From Salinispirillum sp. LH 10-3-1 (GTDB lineage Bacteria > Pseudomonadota > Gammaproteobacteria > Pseudomonadales > Natronospirillaceae), in contig NZ_CP101717.1 in the NCBI RefSeq assembly GCF_030643825.1, positions 3,307,673 to 3,371,672 of the forward strand: a stretch of 64,000 nucleotides of DNA, in the 5' to 3' direction. Of the stretch, positions 7,900 to 15,774 are shown piece by piece. Position numbers and translations under genes: made by a program. How positions within the stretch are numbered: position 1 is the first letter of the stretch; the number at the start of each line of letters is the position of its first letter. The notes beneath the pieces are model-generated. The model was not told where the DNA came from and made no database searches. It saw nothing but the letters and a program-made list of their open reading frames with translations.

Positions 7900-8673
7900 A
7901 TGTCAACACAACAGCCCCCATTGGTGGTGAAAGACGTTCACAAGTCTTTCGGCGACCAAGAGGTACTGAAAGGTATCTCATTAACAGCCCACAAGGGCGA
8001 TGTGATTTCGTTAATCGGCTCATCCGGTTCTGGTAAAAGTACTTTTCTGCGCTGCATCAATTTGCTGGAAATCCCTACTTCCGGTGAAATTCAGGTACAC
8101 GGCGACCCCATCGAATTCAAAGTACAGCGCGGCGGTGAGCGCGTACCGGCTAATATGAAGCAGGTACAGATGATGCGCGCGCGTTTAGCTATGGTGTTTC
8201 AAAACTTTAACCTGTGGTCACACATGACGGTACTCGACAATGTGATCGAAGCGCCGCGTCGTGTACTGGGTCTGAAGAAAGACGAAGCTGTTGCTCGCGG
8301 TGAAGCCCTGCTGGAAAAAGTTGGCCTGTCGCACCGTAAAGATGCCTACCCAGTACAAATGTCAGGCGGTCAGCAGCAGCGTGCTGCCATCGCGCGTGCG
8401 TTGGCTATGGACCCAGAAGTGCTGTTATTCGACGAGCCGACGTCCGCACTGGACCCTGAGCTGGTCGGTGAGGTACTGCAAGTTATGCGCGATTTGGCCG
8501 AAGAAGGCCGCACCATGATCGTGGTCACGCACGAAATGTCGTTCGCGCGTGACGTTTCCAATAAGGTGCTGTTCCTGCATCAAGGCCAGATTGAAGAGCA
8601 AGGCGACCCGAAAGTGGTTTTCGCCAACCCTGAATCTGAGCGTCTGAAACAATTCCTGAAGCCTAAATACTAA
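7900..8673 (+). CDS. Polar amino-acid ABC transporter ATP-binding protein
   Basis: A 257-residue ATPase of the HisP/ArtP/AotP family that powers amino-acid uptake from the inner face of the cytoplasmic membrane. Visible are Walker [10 protein letters not shown] (about residue 40), the Q-loop in [10 protein letters not shown], the signature SGGQQQR, Walker [12 protein letters not shown] and the switch His in VVTHEMSF. The insertion after Walker A ([14 protein letters not shown]) is typical of the HisP/AotP group that handles basic amino acids. It is first in a four-gene operon and is followed after 19 bases by the binding protein. The basic amino-acid preference is inference from family resemblance. 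Confidence 0.93.
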   Translation: MSTQQPPLVVKDVHKSFGDQEVLKGISLTAHKGDVISLIGSSGSGKSTFLRCINLLEIPTSGEIQVHGDPIEFKVQRGGERVPANMKQVQMMRARLAMVFQNFNLWSHMTVLDNVIEAPRRVLGLKKDEAVARGEALLEKVGLSHRKDAYPVQMSGGQQQRAAIARALAMDPEVLLFDEPTSALDPELVGEVLQVMRDLAEEGRTMIVVTHEMSFARDVSNKVLFLHQGQIEEQGDPKVVFANPESERLKQFLKPKY

Positions 8674-8692
8674 GCGAACCTGGAGGCATAGC

Positions 8693-9457
8693 ATGAATAA
8701 AATGATCTTGCCCTTGGCCGCTTTATGCGGCGCGCTTGCCTTGTTGACCGGCTGTGGTGATCGCGGCGAAAAGGTACGTATTGCTGTTGATGTGCCCTAC
8801 GAACCCTTTCAGTACACCACGCCCGACGGCGAACTGACCGGCTTTGAAATCGAATTGGGTAATGCGGTGTGCGCTGAGATGCGTTTGAACTGCGAATGGG
8901 TCATTCAGTCCTGGGATGGCATCATTCCTGGCCTGTTATCGCGCAAGTACGACGTCATCTTTTCTTCCATGAGTATCAACGCTGAACGTGCCCGCCAGGT
9001 GCTGTTTTCCGAGCCTTACTACACCACGCCCAGTGGTTGGTTTGTGCGCGAAAACTACAACCTGAACCTGAGCAACATGTCAGGCGTTCGTATCGGCGTC
9101 CAGCGCGGCACCATTCAGGATACCTATGTAACCGAAATGCACAGCAATACGGCCCAAATCCGCCGCTATGCAAACGCTGACGACTTGGCATTGGATCTCG
9201 CTGGCGATCGTATTGATGCGGTGTTTTTAGATGTGCCTGTCGGCGTGCAAACCATCCTGAACCGTCCGGGCTTTCGCCAGTTCGGTGATAATGTGACGGA
9301 GCCAACATCCATCTTTGGTCAGGGTGTTGGTGCGGCTTTTCGCCAAAACGACACGGAACTCGCCAACACCTTCAATGAAGGCTTACGCCGAGTAAAAGCC
9401 AACGGTACTTACAAGCGCATTATGGATCGTTATTTCGACTTCGACATTATGCTTTAA
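8693..9457 (+). CDS. Amino-acid ABC transporter substrate-binding lipoprotein
   Basis: A 254-residue type-3 solute-binding protein (SBP_bac_3). The N-terminus has a hydrophobic segment ending in the lipobox LLTGC, so it should be tethered to the inner membrane rather than free like enteric HisJ. The conserved lobe-1 pattern VPYEPFQYTTPDGELTGFEI is present, as are MSINAERARQVLFSEPYY and GVQRGTIQDTYV, all in the lysine/arginine/ornithine-type arrangement. A good ribosome site (TGGAGG) precedes the start. It is separated from the first permease by a strong hairpin (9468-9491), which would let it be made in excess over the membrane subunits. Confidence 0.92.
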   Translation: MNKMILPLAALCGALALLTGCGDRGEKVRIAVDVPYEPFQYTTPDGELTGFEIELGNAVCAEMRLNCEWVIQSWDGIIPGLLSRKYDVIFSSMSINAERARQVLFSEPYYTTPSGWFVRENYNLNLSNMSGVRIGVQRGTIQDTYVTEMHSNTAQIRRYANADDLALDLAGDRIDAVFLDVPVGVQTILNRPGFRQFGDNVTEPTSIFGQGVGAAFRQNDTELANTFNEGLRRVKANGTYKRIMDRYFDFDIML

Positions 9458-9467
9458 ATCGAACGAC

Positions 9468-9491
9468 AACCTCACACTATCCCGTGAGGTT
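9468..9491 (+). terminator. Intra-operon attenuator after the binding-protein gene
   Basis: AACCTCAC (9468-9475) pairs perfectly with GTGAGGTT (9484-9491), and the 3' arm runs into five T. It lies 10 bases after the stop of the binding-protein gene and before the first permease, so it is likely a partial terminator or mRNA 3'-end stabiliser. Confidence 0.7.
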
Positions 9492-9543
9492 TTTGTGAAT
9501 GGTTGGGCCGCGCACCGCTAGCGCGGCGACAAAAGGTGTCTTT

Positions 9544-10296
9544 ATGACTAGACAAGAAATGATCGAATGCCAAGCCTTTATGGAAAGCATTGGGCTTGGC
9601 ATGCAGGGTTACGGCTGTAACATCATGACCGGGGCAGTGATGACCATTCAGTTGGCATTCCTGTCCTTGGCCCTCGCCTTGATCCTGGGCCTGATGACGG
9701 CCTCCGCTAAATTGTCGCGCAGCAAGACTGCGCGCGGCATCGCAATGACCTACACCACTGTCATTCGTGGTGTTCCTGACCTCGTATTGATGCTGTTGAT
9801 CTTCTACGGCGGCCAAATTGGCCTGAACAACTTGTTGTATGTGATTGGCTCTCGTATCGGCCAGCCCAACTTGTTCGTGGAAATTCACCAGTTCACGGCG
9901 GGCGTGGTGACCATCGGCTTCATCTTTGGGGCTTACATGGGCGAAAGTTTCCGCGGCGCTTTTCTGGCCGTACCAAAAGGGCAGATTGAAGCGGGCCAAG
10001 CCTATGGCATGAATCGCAGCCAGGTATTCACCCGCATCTTGCTACCGCAAATGGTACGCCACGCACTGCCGAGTCTGGGTAACAACTGGATGGTATTGTT
10101 GAAAACGACCGCACTGGTGTCCATCATCGGCTTGCAAGACATGGTACTGATCGCCTCGCGAGCTTCGCGCCAATTGAATGAGCCCTTTGCCTTCTTCTTA
10201 CCCGTCGCCATCATTTACTTGCTGCTCACAGCGGTATCGGAAATTGGCATCAAGGCCTTGAACAAGCGTTTCAGTCGGGGAGTAATATCATCATGA
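9544..10296 (+). CDS. Amino-acid ABC transporter permease (HisQ-like)
   Basis: A 250-residue inner-membrane protein with about five hydrophobic spans and the EAA loop around EAGQAYGMNRSQVFTRILLP, which docks to the ATPase. The N-terminal MTIQLAFLSLALALILGL and TVIRGVPDLVLMLLIFYGG are hallmarks of the HisQ/ArtQ group. I placed the start at the ATG at 9544 rather than 9499, because the extra 15 residues overlap the sequence just after the attenuator and lack family similarity; the ribosome site (AAAGG) is modest. Its last four bases overlap the next permease start (ATGA). Confidence 0.9.
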   Translation: MTRQEMIECQAFMESIGLGMQGYGCNIMTGAVMTIQLAFLSLALALILGLMTASAKLSRSKTARGIAMTYTTVIRGVPDLVLMLLIFYGGQIGLNNLLYVIGSRIGQPNLFVEIHQFTAGVVTIGFIFGAYMGESFRGAFLAVPKGQIEAGQAYGMNRSQVFTRILLPQMVRHALPSLGNNWMVLLKTTALVSIIGLQDMVLIASRASRQLNEPFAFFLPVAIIYLLLTAVSEIGIKALNKRFSRGVISS

Positions 10297-11000
10297 TTGA
10301 GATTCTAGATTATTTTCTGGCTGACAACTTTGTCCTGAACACTCAGACCATCCTACACTATTGGGATGGCTTGGTCATGACGGTACAACTGGTGTTTCTG
10401 GCCTTGCTGATCGGCTTGATTCTGGCCGTGCCCTTGGCAATTGGACGTACCAGCAAGAGATGGTGGATATCCACGCCGATCTGGTGCTACACCTACGTCT
10501 TCCGCGGTACGCCGCTGCTGATTCAGCTGTACATCATCTACTACGGTGTGACCTTCATTGATGGCATCCAAGACTCGCCGTTCTGGTTTATCTTCCGTGA
10601 AGCCTATGTCCCCTTGTTGATTGCTTTTGTATTGAATACGGCGGCCTACACCACCGAAATTCTGCGCGGCGCGATCAAACAAACGCCACACGGCGAGATT
10701 GAAGCGGCACAAGCTTACGGCTTTACGCCATGGCAGGTGATGTCACGCATCAAGTTGCCGAGCGCACTGCGTCGTGCCTTGCCCGCGTACAGCAATGAAG
10801 TGATTTTTATGCTGCACGCTAGCTCGATTGCCAGCGTAGTGACCATCATCGACCTAACCGGTGCCGCACGCGATATCTTCTCGCGTTACTACACACCGTT
10901 CACCGCCTTCTTGTTTGTGGCGGCAATCTATTTGGTACTGACGTTTGCACTGGTGTACGCATTTAAACGCTTAGAGCGCCGTTACCTAGCGCATTTGTAG
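10293..11000 (+). CDS. Amino-acid ABC transporter permease (HisM-like)
   Basis: A 235-residue second permease of the importer, forming a heterodimer with the preceding HisQ-like subunit. It has five or so hydrophobic spans, the segment YVFRGTPLLIQLYIIYYG, and the EAA loop IEAAQAYGFTPWQVMSRIKLP near residue 145. Its start overlaps the upstream stop by four bases, so translation is probably coupled. It is the last gene of the operon and is followed 13 bases later by a strong terminator. Confidence 0.92.
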   Translation: MIEILDYFLADNFVLNTQTILHYWDGLVMTVQLVFLALLIGLILAVPLAIGRTSKRWWISTPIWCYTYVFRGTPLLIQLYIIYYGVTFIDGIQDSPFWFIFREAYVPLLIAFVLNTAAYTTEILRGAIKQTPHGEIEAAQAYGFTPWQVMSRIKLPSALRRALPAYSNEVIFMLHASSIASVVTIIDLTGAARDIFSRYYTPFTAFLFVAAIYLVLTFALVYAFKRLERRYLAHL

Positions 11001-11013
11001 CGACCTCAAGCAC

Positions 11014-11053
11014 AAAAAAGCCGCGCCCCCATATACGGTGGCGCGGCTTTTTT
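11014..11053 (+). terminator. Rho-independent terminator of the amino-acid importer operon
   Basis: GCCGCGCC (11020-11027) pairs with GGCGCGGC (11040-11047). The stem is flanked by six A on the left and six T on the right, extending it to 14 pairs and making it effective in either direction. Confidence 0.9.
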
Positions 11054-11209
11054 ATTTAAACGCGTGCACCAGCATCGGCGGGCCGTGACGCCGGCAAGCG
11101 CTATGCTAGGCCCACGCCATTCACTGATGGCTAAATCGAGAAAGTTGCATTACATACTCCTGCTACCGGGCATTATTTTAATTGTTGTTGGTCACCACAC
11201 ACGGATACC

Positions 11210-11223
11210 TGTAACCGCTTACA
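11210..11223. promoter_or_regulatory. LacI-family operator, distal copy
   Basis: TGTAACCGCTTACA, a near-perfect palindrome matching the two copies closer to the lacI-type gene except in its central bases. Its position about 180 bases upstream of the next operator would allow DNA looping. Confidence 0.7.
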
Positions 11224-11361
11224 TCATCAGTGACGATAAAGGCCTTTGCTCAGACATAAGTGCCTACGGATAAAGGCACTTATTGTGTGTTTTATGATCT
11301 ATATTACCCATTATTGATCGATACTTGCACAGTTTTTTAACGCTTTAAAGTATTTTGGTAC

Positions 11362-11390
11362 TTGACCCCTACCTACAAACGGCCTAACCT
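11362..11390 (+). promoter_or_regulatory. Sigma-70 promoter candidate of the lacI-type gene
   Basis: TTGACC (11362-11367), a 17-base spacer, then TAACCT (11385-11390). The start point would fall in the operator at 11394-11407, so bound regulator would block its own transcription. Confidence 0.55.
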
Positions 11391-11393
11391 AGC

Positions 11394-11407
11394 TGTAATC
11401 GGTTACA
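11394..11407. promoter_or_regulatory. LacI-family operator at the transcription start
   Basis: TGTAATCGGTTACA lies four bases after the -10 candidate. It has the central CG and outer TGTAA/TTACA halves typical of sugar-responsive LacI-family regulators. Confidence 0.75.
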
Positions 11408-11454
11408 TAGATAACTCCAAAAACCCTATGGATCGATTTATTTTTCTCAATCAA

Positions 11455-11468
11455 TGTAAACGGTTACA
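11455..11468. promoter_or_regulatory. LacI-family operator abutting the regulator start codon
   Basis: TGTAAACGGTTACA ends two bases before the ATG of the regulator gene and fills the space where a ribosome-binding site would be. Confidence 0.75.
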
Positions 11469-11470
11469 GC

Positions 11471-12517
11471 ATGGCGACCATCAAAGAAGTCTCACGTTTA
11501 GCCCAGGTGTCCGTCGCGACAGTATCGCGCGTGGCAAATGGCAATAAATGGGTAGCTGAAGAGACGCAAGCGCGTGTACGCGCCGCCATGGCTGAACTGG
11601 GTTACACCCCCAACACCAACGCCCGAGCCTTAGCGACCAACAAAAGCGACATCATCGGCATGGTGGTGGGTGATTTGGGCGGCCCATTCTTTGGCGACCT
11701 GATGCATCAGGTCGAGCAAGAGGTGCGTCGACTGGGCAAGCACCTCATCGTCACCAGTGGTCACGGCAATTGGGACGACGAAAATGACGCCGTTGAGTTC
11801 CTCCTGCAGCGCCAAGTCGACGCGCTTATCCTCCACGTCGATTCATTGAGTGATGAGGAGCTGTATGCACTGACCCAACGAACCGAAACACCGATCGTGT
11901 TGGTCAACCGCTTCGTCCCCGAGTTGGCCGCACAGTGCGTACACGTCAACAACGAGTTAGGCGGTCGGTTGATCACCCAACACCTGATCAGCCAAGGCCA
12001 TCGCGACATCGCCTGCATTACGGGGCCGCTCTACAAGGCCGACAGTCGGGCGCGCTTGCAAGGTTATCGGCAAGCCCTTGAGGCGGCGGACATTGAATTT
12101 CGTCAGGAGTTGGTCGTTGAAGGTGACTACACCGAGCCCGGTGGTAGTTTGGCGATGGAGCGTTTGTTCCGGCGCGAACTCAGCATCAGTGCCGTGGTGT
12201 GCGGAAATGATTTGATGGCCTATGGCGCCATCCGTTTGGCAAAGAGCCACCAGTTATCAGTACCCAGAGACCTGTCGGTCGCTGGGTACGACAATATCGT
12301 GATGTCGGCTTATGTAGAGCCGGGCTTGACCACCATGCATGTCCCCATCGGCAAGATGGGCCTGCAAGCGGGACAGCTCGCCGTTGCGTTGGCCGCGAAG
12401 CGAACCCTTGATGTACAGCATGAGTTTGATCCTCAGCTGGTCATTAGGGAATCCGTCGTACCCTGCACACAGACATTCGGTGTTGTGGCGGATGAAGCAA
12501 CCAAAAGAAAGGCGTAA
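11471..12517 (+). CDS. LacI-family transcriptional regulator of the beta-glucoside locus
   Basis: A 348-residue repressor with an N-terminal helix-turn-helix (TIKEVSRLAQVSVATVSRV, residues 3-21), the hinge region ending near GYTPNTNARAL, and a periplasmic-binding-protein-like effector domain. It should bind the three TGTAA-N4-TTACA operators upstream of its own gene and release them on sensing a sugar, probably a beta-glucoside or cellobiose given the genes that follow. No Shine-Dalgarno sequence is visible before the ATG, because the operator occupies that place; initiation may be weak. The binding-protein gene follows 71 bases later with no operator of its own, so the whole locus may be read from the one promoter. 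Confidence 0.93.
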   Translation: MATIKEVSRLAQVSVATVSRVANGNKWVAEETQARVRAAMAELGYTPNTNARALATNKSDIIGMVVGDLGGPFFGDLMHQVEQEVRRLGKHLIVTSGHGNWDDENDAVEFLLQRQVDALILHVDSLSDEELYALTQRTETPIVLVNRFVPELAAQCVHVNNELGGRLITQHLISQGHRDIACITGPLYKADSRARLQGYRQALEAADIEFRQELVVEGDYTEPGGSLAMERLFRRELSISAVVCGNDLMAYGAIRLAKSHQLSVPRDLSVAGYDNIVMSAYVEPGLTTMHVPIGKMGLQAGQLAVALAAKRTLDVQHEFDPQLVIRESVVPCTQTFGVVADEATKRKA

Positions 12518-12588
12518 GACCTTACTTAATACCTAGAAAAAACTGAAACACACACTTTATAACAACAAGAACATCCTGGAGGCATTCC

Positions 12589-13815
12589 ATGAAACTTAAG
12601 ACCACTGCCGGGCTCGCCCTGGCTTCTTTCGGATTGACAGTAGGCGCCATGGCTGCTGACATCCGAATCGATGGTTTTCCTGACTACGACAGCCAGCTAA
12701 ACCGCATTCTGCCTGCCTTTGAAGCCTCAACAGGCCACAAGGTTTCGCAGCTGATGAACAACCACGGTGACCACCACAACAAGATCGCCACCAACTTGGC
12801 TACTGGCCAAGGCGCGGGTGACGTGGTGTTGATCGACGTGGGTTTTGTCGGTTCTTTCGTTGACCAAGGCGGCTTCGTCGATCTGACCGATCGATTCGCA
12901 CCGCACGCCAGCAACTACGCCGAGTACGCTGTTCTGCAAGGCCGTGGTGGTGACGGTCGCCAATACGCTGTACCGGTCGACTTGGGCCCCGGCGTGATAT
13001 ACTACCGTCGCGACTACATGGAAGACATGGGTTACAACCTCGACGAAGTGATGGCGTCTTGGGACTCTTATATCGCTTACGGTAAAGAGCTCAAAGAAAA
13101 GCACGGCGTCCTGCTGATCGGTAACGCAGCAGCCATTGCTGCGGCCTATATCAACTTTAATGTTGAGCCAGGTAACGGCCTGTACTTTGATGCCGACGGC
13201 AACTCCATGGTCACCAGCCCACGCTTTGTGCGCGCCTTTGAACTGGCGAAACAGGTACGGGACGCTGGCTTAGACGGCAACATCAGTGAGTGGACGGAAG
13301 ACTGGTACGAAGGCTTCAAGAACGGCACCTTCGCCACCCAGATGTCTGGTGCATGGTTGCTTGGTCACCTGCAAAACTGGATGGCTCCCGATACTGCCGG
13401 TATGTGGGGTGTGAGTCATCTACCTGGTGGTATCTATGGTTCGTGGGGCGGTTCATTCCTGGGTATTCCGCGTCAATCCAGCAATCCTGATGCAGCCTGG
13501 GCCTTGATCGAACACATGATCAGCGCCGACAACCAGCTGGCCGGTTTCCAAAATATTGCGGCTTTCCCAGCACACACCGGCACCTACTCAGACAGCAGCT
13601 TCGACGAACCGATTGACTTCCTGCGTGGTCAGCAAGCCCGTCAGATGTTCGCCGAAATCGCTGAAAATGTGACACCTGTAGCCCCGCACCGTGGTGACTT
13701 GATCGCCCAGTCGTTGGTTATTCAAACTGCACTTGAGCAAGTCTTGAATGATGGCGTACCTGTGATGACCGCTCTGCGTACTGCAGAAGCGCAAATTCGT
13801 CGCCGCGTACGTTAA
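12589..13815 (+). CDS. Sugar ABC transporter substrate-binding protein
   Basis: A 408-residue extracytoplasmic binding protein of the MalE/UgpB-like family (SBP_bac_1) with a cleavable signal peptide (first 22 residues, ending GAMAADI). Features such as GQGAGDVVLIDVGFVGSF, a PVDLGPGVIYYR hinge segment, and WEDW-like FKNGTFATQMSGAWLLG fit oligosaccharide-binding proteins of carbohydrate uptake-1 systems. The context with a GH1 beta-glucosidase suggests cellobiose or another beta-glucoside. CTGGAGG precedes the start. A 13-pair hairpin separates it from the permeases, probably raising its level over theirs. Confidence 0.92.
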   Translation: MKLKTTAGLALASFGLTVGAMAADIRIDGFPDYDSQLNRILPAFEASTGHKVSQLMNNHGDHHNKIATNLATGQGAGDVVLIDVGFVGSFVDQGGFVDLTDRFAPHASNYAEYAVLQGRGGDGRQYAVPVDLGPGVIYYRRDYMEDMGYNLDEVMASWDSYIAYGKELKEKHGVLLIGNAAAIAAAYINFNVEPGNGLYFDADGNSMVTSPRFVRAFELAKQVRDAGLDGNISEWTEDWYEGFKNGTFATQMSGAWLLGHLQNWMAPDTAGMWGVSHLPGGIYGSWGGSFLGIPRQSSNPDAAWALIEHMISADNQLAGFQNIAAFPAHTGTYSDSSFDEPIDFLRGQQARQMFAEIAENVTPVAPHRGDLIAQSLVIQTALEQVLNDGVPVMTALRTAEAQIRRRVR

Positions 13816-13820
13816 TCCGC

Positions 13821-13852
13821 AGCAAGCAGGCTGAAACATCAGCCTGCTTGCT
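13821..13852 (+). terminator. Intra-operon attenuator after the sugar-binding-protein gene
   Basis: AGCAAGCAGGCTG (13821-13833) pairs perfectly with CAGCCTGCTTGCT (13840-13852) around a six-base loop, followed by TTT. It lies six bases after the stop codon and before the permease genes. Confidence 0.75.
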
Positions 13853-13886
13853 TTGCCCTCACTTCTCAGTACATCAGGACTTGGTC

Positions 13887-14897
13887 ATGAGTAGAAACCT
13901 TGACGTCTCACCAGAGGTTTCCGACGTTGTGCGCGCCGCAGATACTGCCAAGGCCGACAACATCAAGCGTCTCTGGAACAAGAGCACTCCCTATTGGTTC
14001 GTTTCACCCTATTTGATTATTTTCGGGGTGTTCGGTGTATTTCCCATCTTTTTTATGGTTTTTCTGTCTTTTCACCACTGGAATCCAGTGGCTGGCCTTG
14101 GCTCTATGCGCTGGGTAGGACTGGAAAATTACGAACTTGCATTGACTGACCCCATGCTGTGGCAGGCCATGTGGAATACCCTGGTTATGGCGTTGCTGTC
14201 CGGCATTCCGCAGCATCTGGTAGCCCTGCCCATGGCGTATTTATTGGTGTCACTGGGTGCCCATGCTCGGCACTGGCTGACGACGGCGTATTTTCTGCCG
14301 TACATCACCTCTACCATCGCCGTTTCCATGATTTTTTACATCATGTATTCGCCGCAAAGCGGGTTGATCAATCACATGCTGCGCGCGTTGGCCGACGGCA
14401 CGCTGACCTCCTGGGCCTTCGGCTGGATCAACAATTTCATGCCCATTGCCTGGCTGCAAGAAAACAGCCTGATCCGCTACTCGGTGTCGTTTGTGGTGTT
14501 CTGGAAGTATGTGGGCTTCAACATCGTCATCTATACCGCTGGCTTAGCCACCATTCCGAACGATCTGTATGAAGCGGCCAAAATTGACGGCGCGTCGAGC
14601 TTCCAGCGTTTCCGCTACATCGCGCTGCCCTTAATGCGACCGTTTATCTTCTTCGCCGTCACGCTGACCATCATCGGCAATATGAATTTGTTTGAAGAAC
14701 CCTTTGTGTTAACCCGTGGCCTGCAAACCGCTGCAACCAATGGCATGAGCATCTCAAACTACCTGTATCGAGTGGCTTGGGAATGGTTGGATATGGGCTC
14801 CGCCGCCGCTATTTCTTGGATTCTCTTTTTGGTCATCGGCACCTTTACCGGCCTCTATTTCTGGTTATTTGGGCGCAAAGGCCTGGAGGGTAACTAA
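13887..14897 (+). CDS. Sugar ABC transporter permease (MalF-like)
   Basis: A 336-residue inner-membrane permease with six main hydrophobic spans and the EAA loop LYEAAKIDGASSFQRFRYIALP near residue 230. It pairs with the next protein to form the translocation path. I chose the ATG at 13887, since AGGA lies seven bases upstream; the longer frame from 13848 begins inside the attenuator. The stop is immediately followed by the start of the second permease, with no gap. Confidence 0.92.
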   Translation: MSRNLDVSPEVSDVVRAADTAKADNIKRLWNKSTPYWFVSPYLIIFGVFGVFPIFFMVFLSFHHWNPVAGLGSMRWVGLENYELALTDPMLWQAMWNTLVMALLSGIPQHLVALPMAYLLVSLGAHARHWLTTAYFLPYITSTIAVSMIFYIMYSPQSGLINHMLRALADGTLTSWAFGWINNFMPIAWLQENSLIRYSVSFVVFWKYVGFNIVIYTAGLATIPNDLYEAAKIDGASSFQRFRYIALPLMRPFIFFAVTLTIIGNMNLFEEPFVLTRGLQTAATNGMSISNYLYRVAWEWLDMGSAAAISWILFLVIGTFTGLYFWLFGRKGLEGN

Positions 14898-15755
14898 ATG
14901 ATACGCATTCTGGAAAACGAACATTATCAGCGTGGTGTGTACCTCGCGGGCAAGCTGATCCTCTGGTTTATCTTGCTGTTGGGTGTGGTCATCACGGTGT
15001 TTCCGTTCATCTGGTCGGCCATGTTGTCGACCCATGACCGCTCGACCATGTTCAGCAGCACCCTGACGCTGCAATTGAGTGATCAATTGGTCAATAACTA
15101 CCACCAGCTGCAGCAGATCATGCCGTTCTGGAACGCCATGTTTAACAGCATGAAGGTGGCCGGTTTGGGCACGCTGTTTTCATTGTTATTTTGCAGCATG
15201 ATCGGTTACGCCTTGGCGGTGTATCAATTCCGTGGTCGCAATGTCATCTTCACCGTGATGATTTGCTCCATGATGATCCCGCCGGTACTGACTCTGATCC
15301 CCTACTTTATGGTGATCGATGCACTGGGTCTGACCAACACCCACCTCGCGGTGTGGCTGCCGTTCACCATCAGCCCGTTTGGCATCTTTCTGATCCGGCA
15401 ATACGTTGTCGCCTCGGTGCCACGTGAACTGCTGGAAGCCGCCAAGCTGGATGGCGCGAGCGAGTTTCGCACCTATTGGAGCGTCGTATTGCCGTTGTTG
15501 CGGCCCGGTTTGGCGACACTGGCCATTGTGCAGTTCGTCATGCTGTGGAACAACTTCCTGCATCCGCTGGTTATCTTGAACAGCCGCGAAATGCAGGTTA
15601 TCACACAAGTATTGCGCAGTGTCCAAAGCATCCCGAACACGCCGTGGGGCGCGGTCATGCTGGGCACCACCTTATCCATTTTACCGCTGCTGGTGATCTA
15701 CCTATTATCCAGTAAACAGATGATCTCTGGCTTGACGTCTGGCGCCGTCAAATAA
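14898..15755 (+). CDS. Sugar ABC transporter permease (MalG-like)
   Basis: A 285-residue inner-membrane permease with six predicted spans and the EAA loop LLEAAKLDGASEFRTYWSVVLP around residue 180. It starts on the base after the previous stop, and GGAGG lies close upstream of the ATG. It is followed by the beta-glucosidase gene after 19 bases. No ATPase subunit gene follows, so the importer must borrow one (a shared MsmK/MalK-type ATPase) encoded elsewhere. Confidence 0.92.
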   Translation: MIRILENEHYQRGVYLAGKLILWFILLLGVVITVFPFIWSAMLSTHDRSTMFSSTLTLQLSDQLVNNYHQLQQIMPFWNAMFNSMKVAGLGTLFSLLFCSMIGYALAVYQFRGRNVIFTVMICSMMIPPVLTLIPYFMVIDALGLTNTHLAVWLPFTISPFGIFLIRQYVVASVPRELLEAAKLDGASEFRTYWSVVLPLLRPGLATLAIVQFVMLWNNFLHPLVILNSREMQVITQVLRSVQSIPNTPWGAVMLGTTLSILPLLVIYLLSSKQMISGLTSGAVK

Positions 15756-15774
15756 ATCAATTTCAGGAGTATTT

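Larger units (their letters stand above)
11054..11470. promoter_or_regulatory. Upstream control region of the beta-glucoside locus
   Basis: About 415 bases without a credible gene. It contains three near-identical 14-base operators (11210, 11394, 11455) and one good sigma-70 promoter candidate at 11362-11390. Short open frames here lack ribosome sites and are not believed. Confidence 0.6.
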
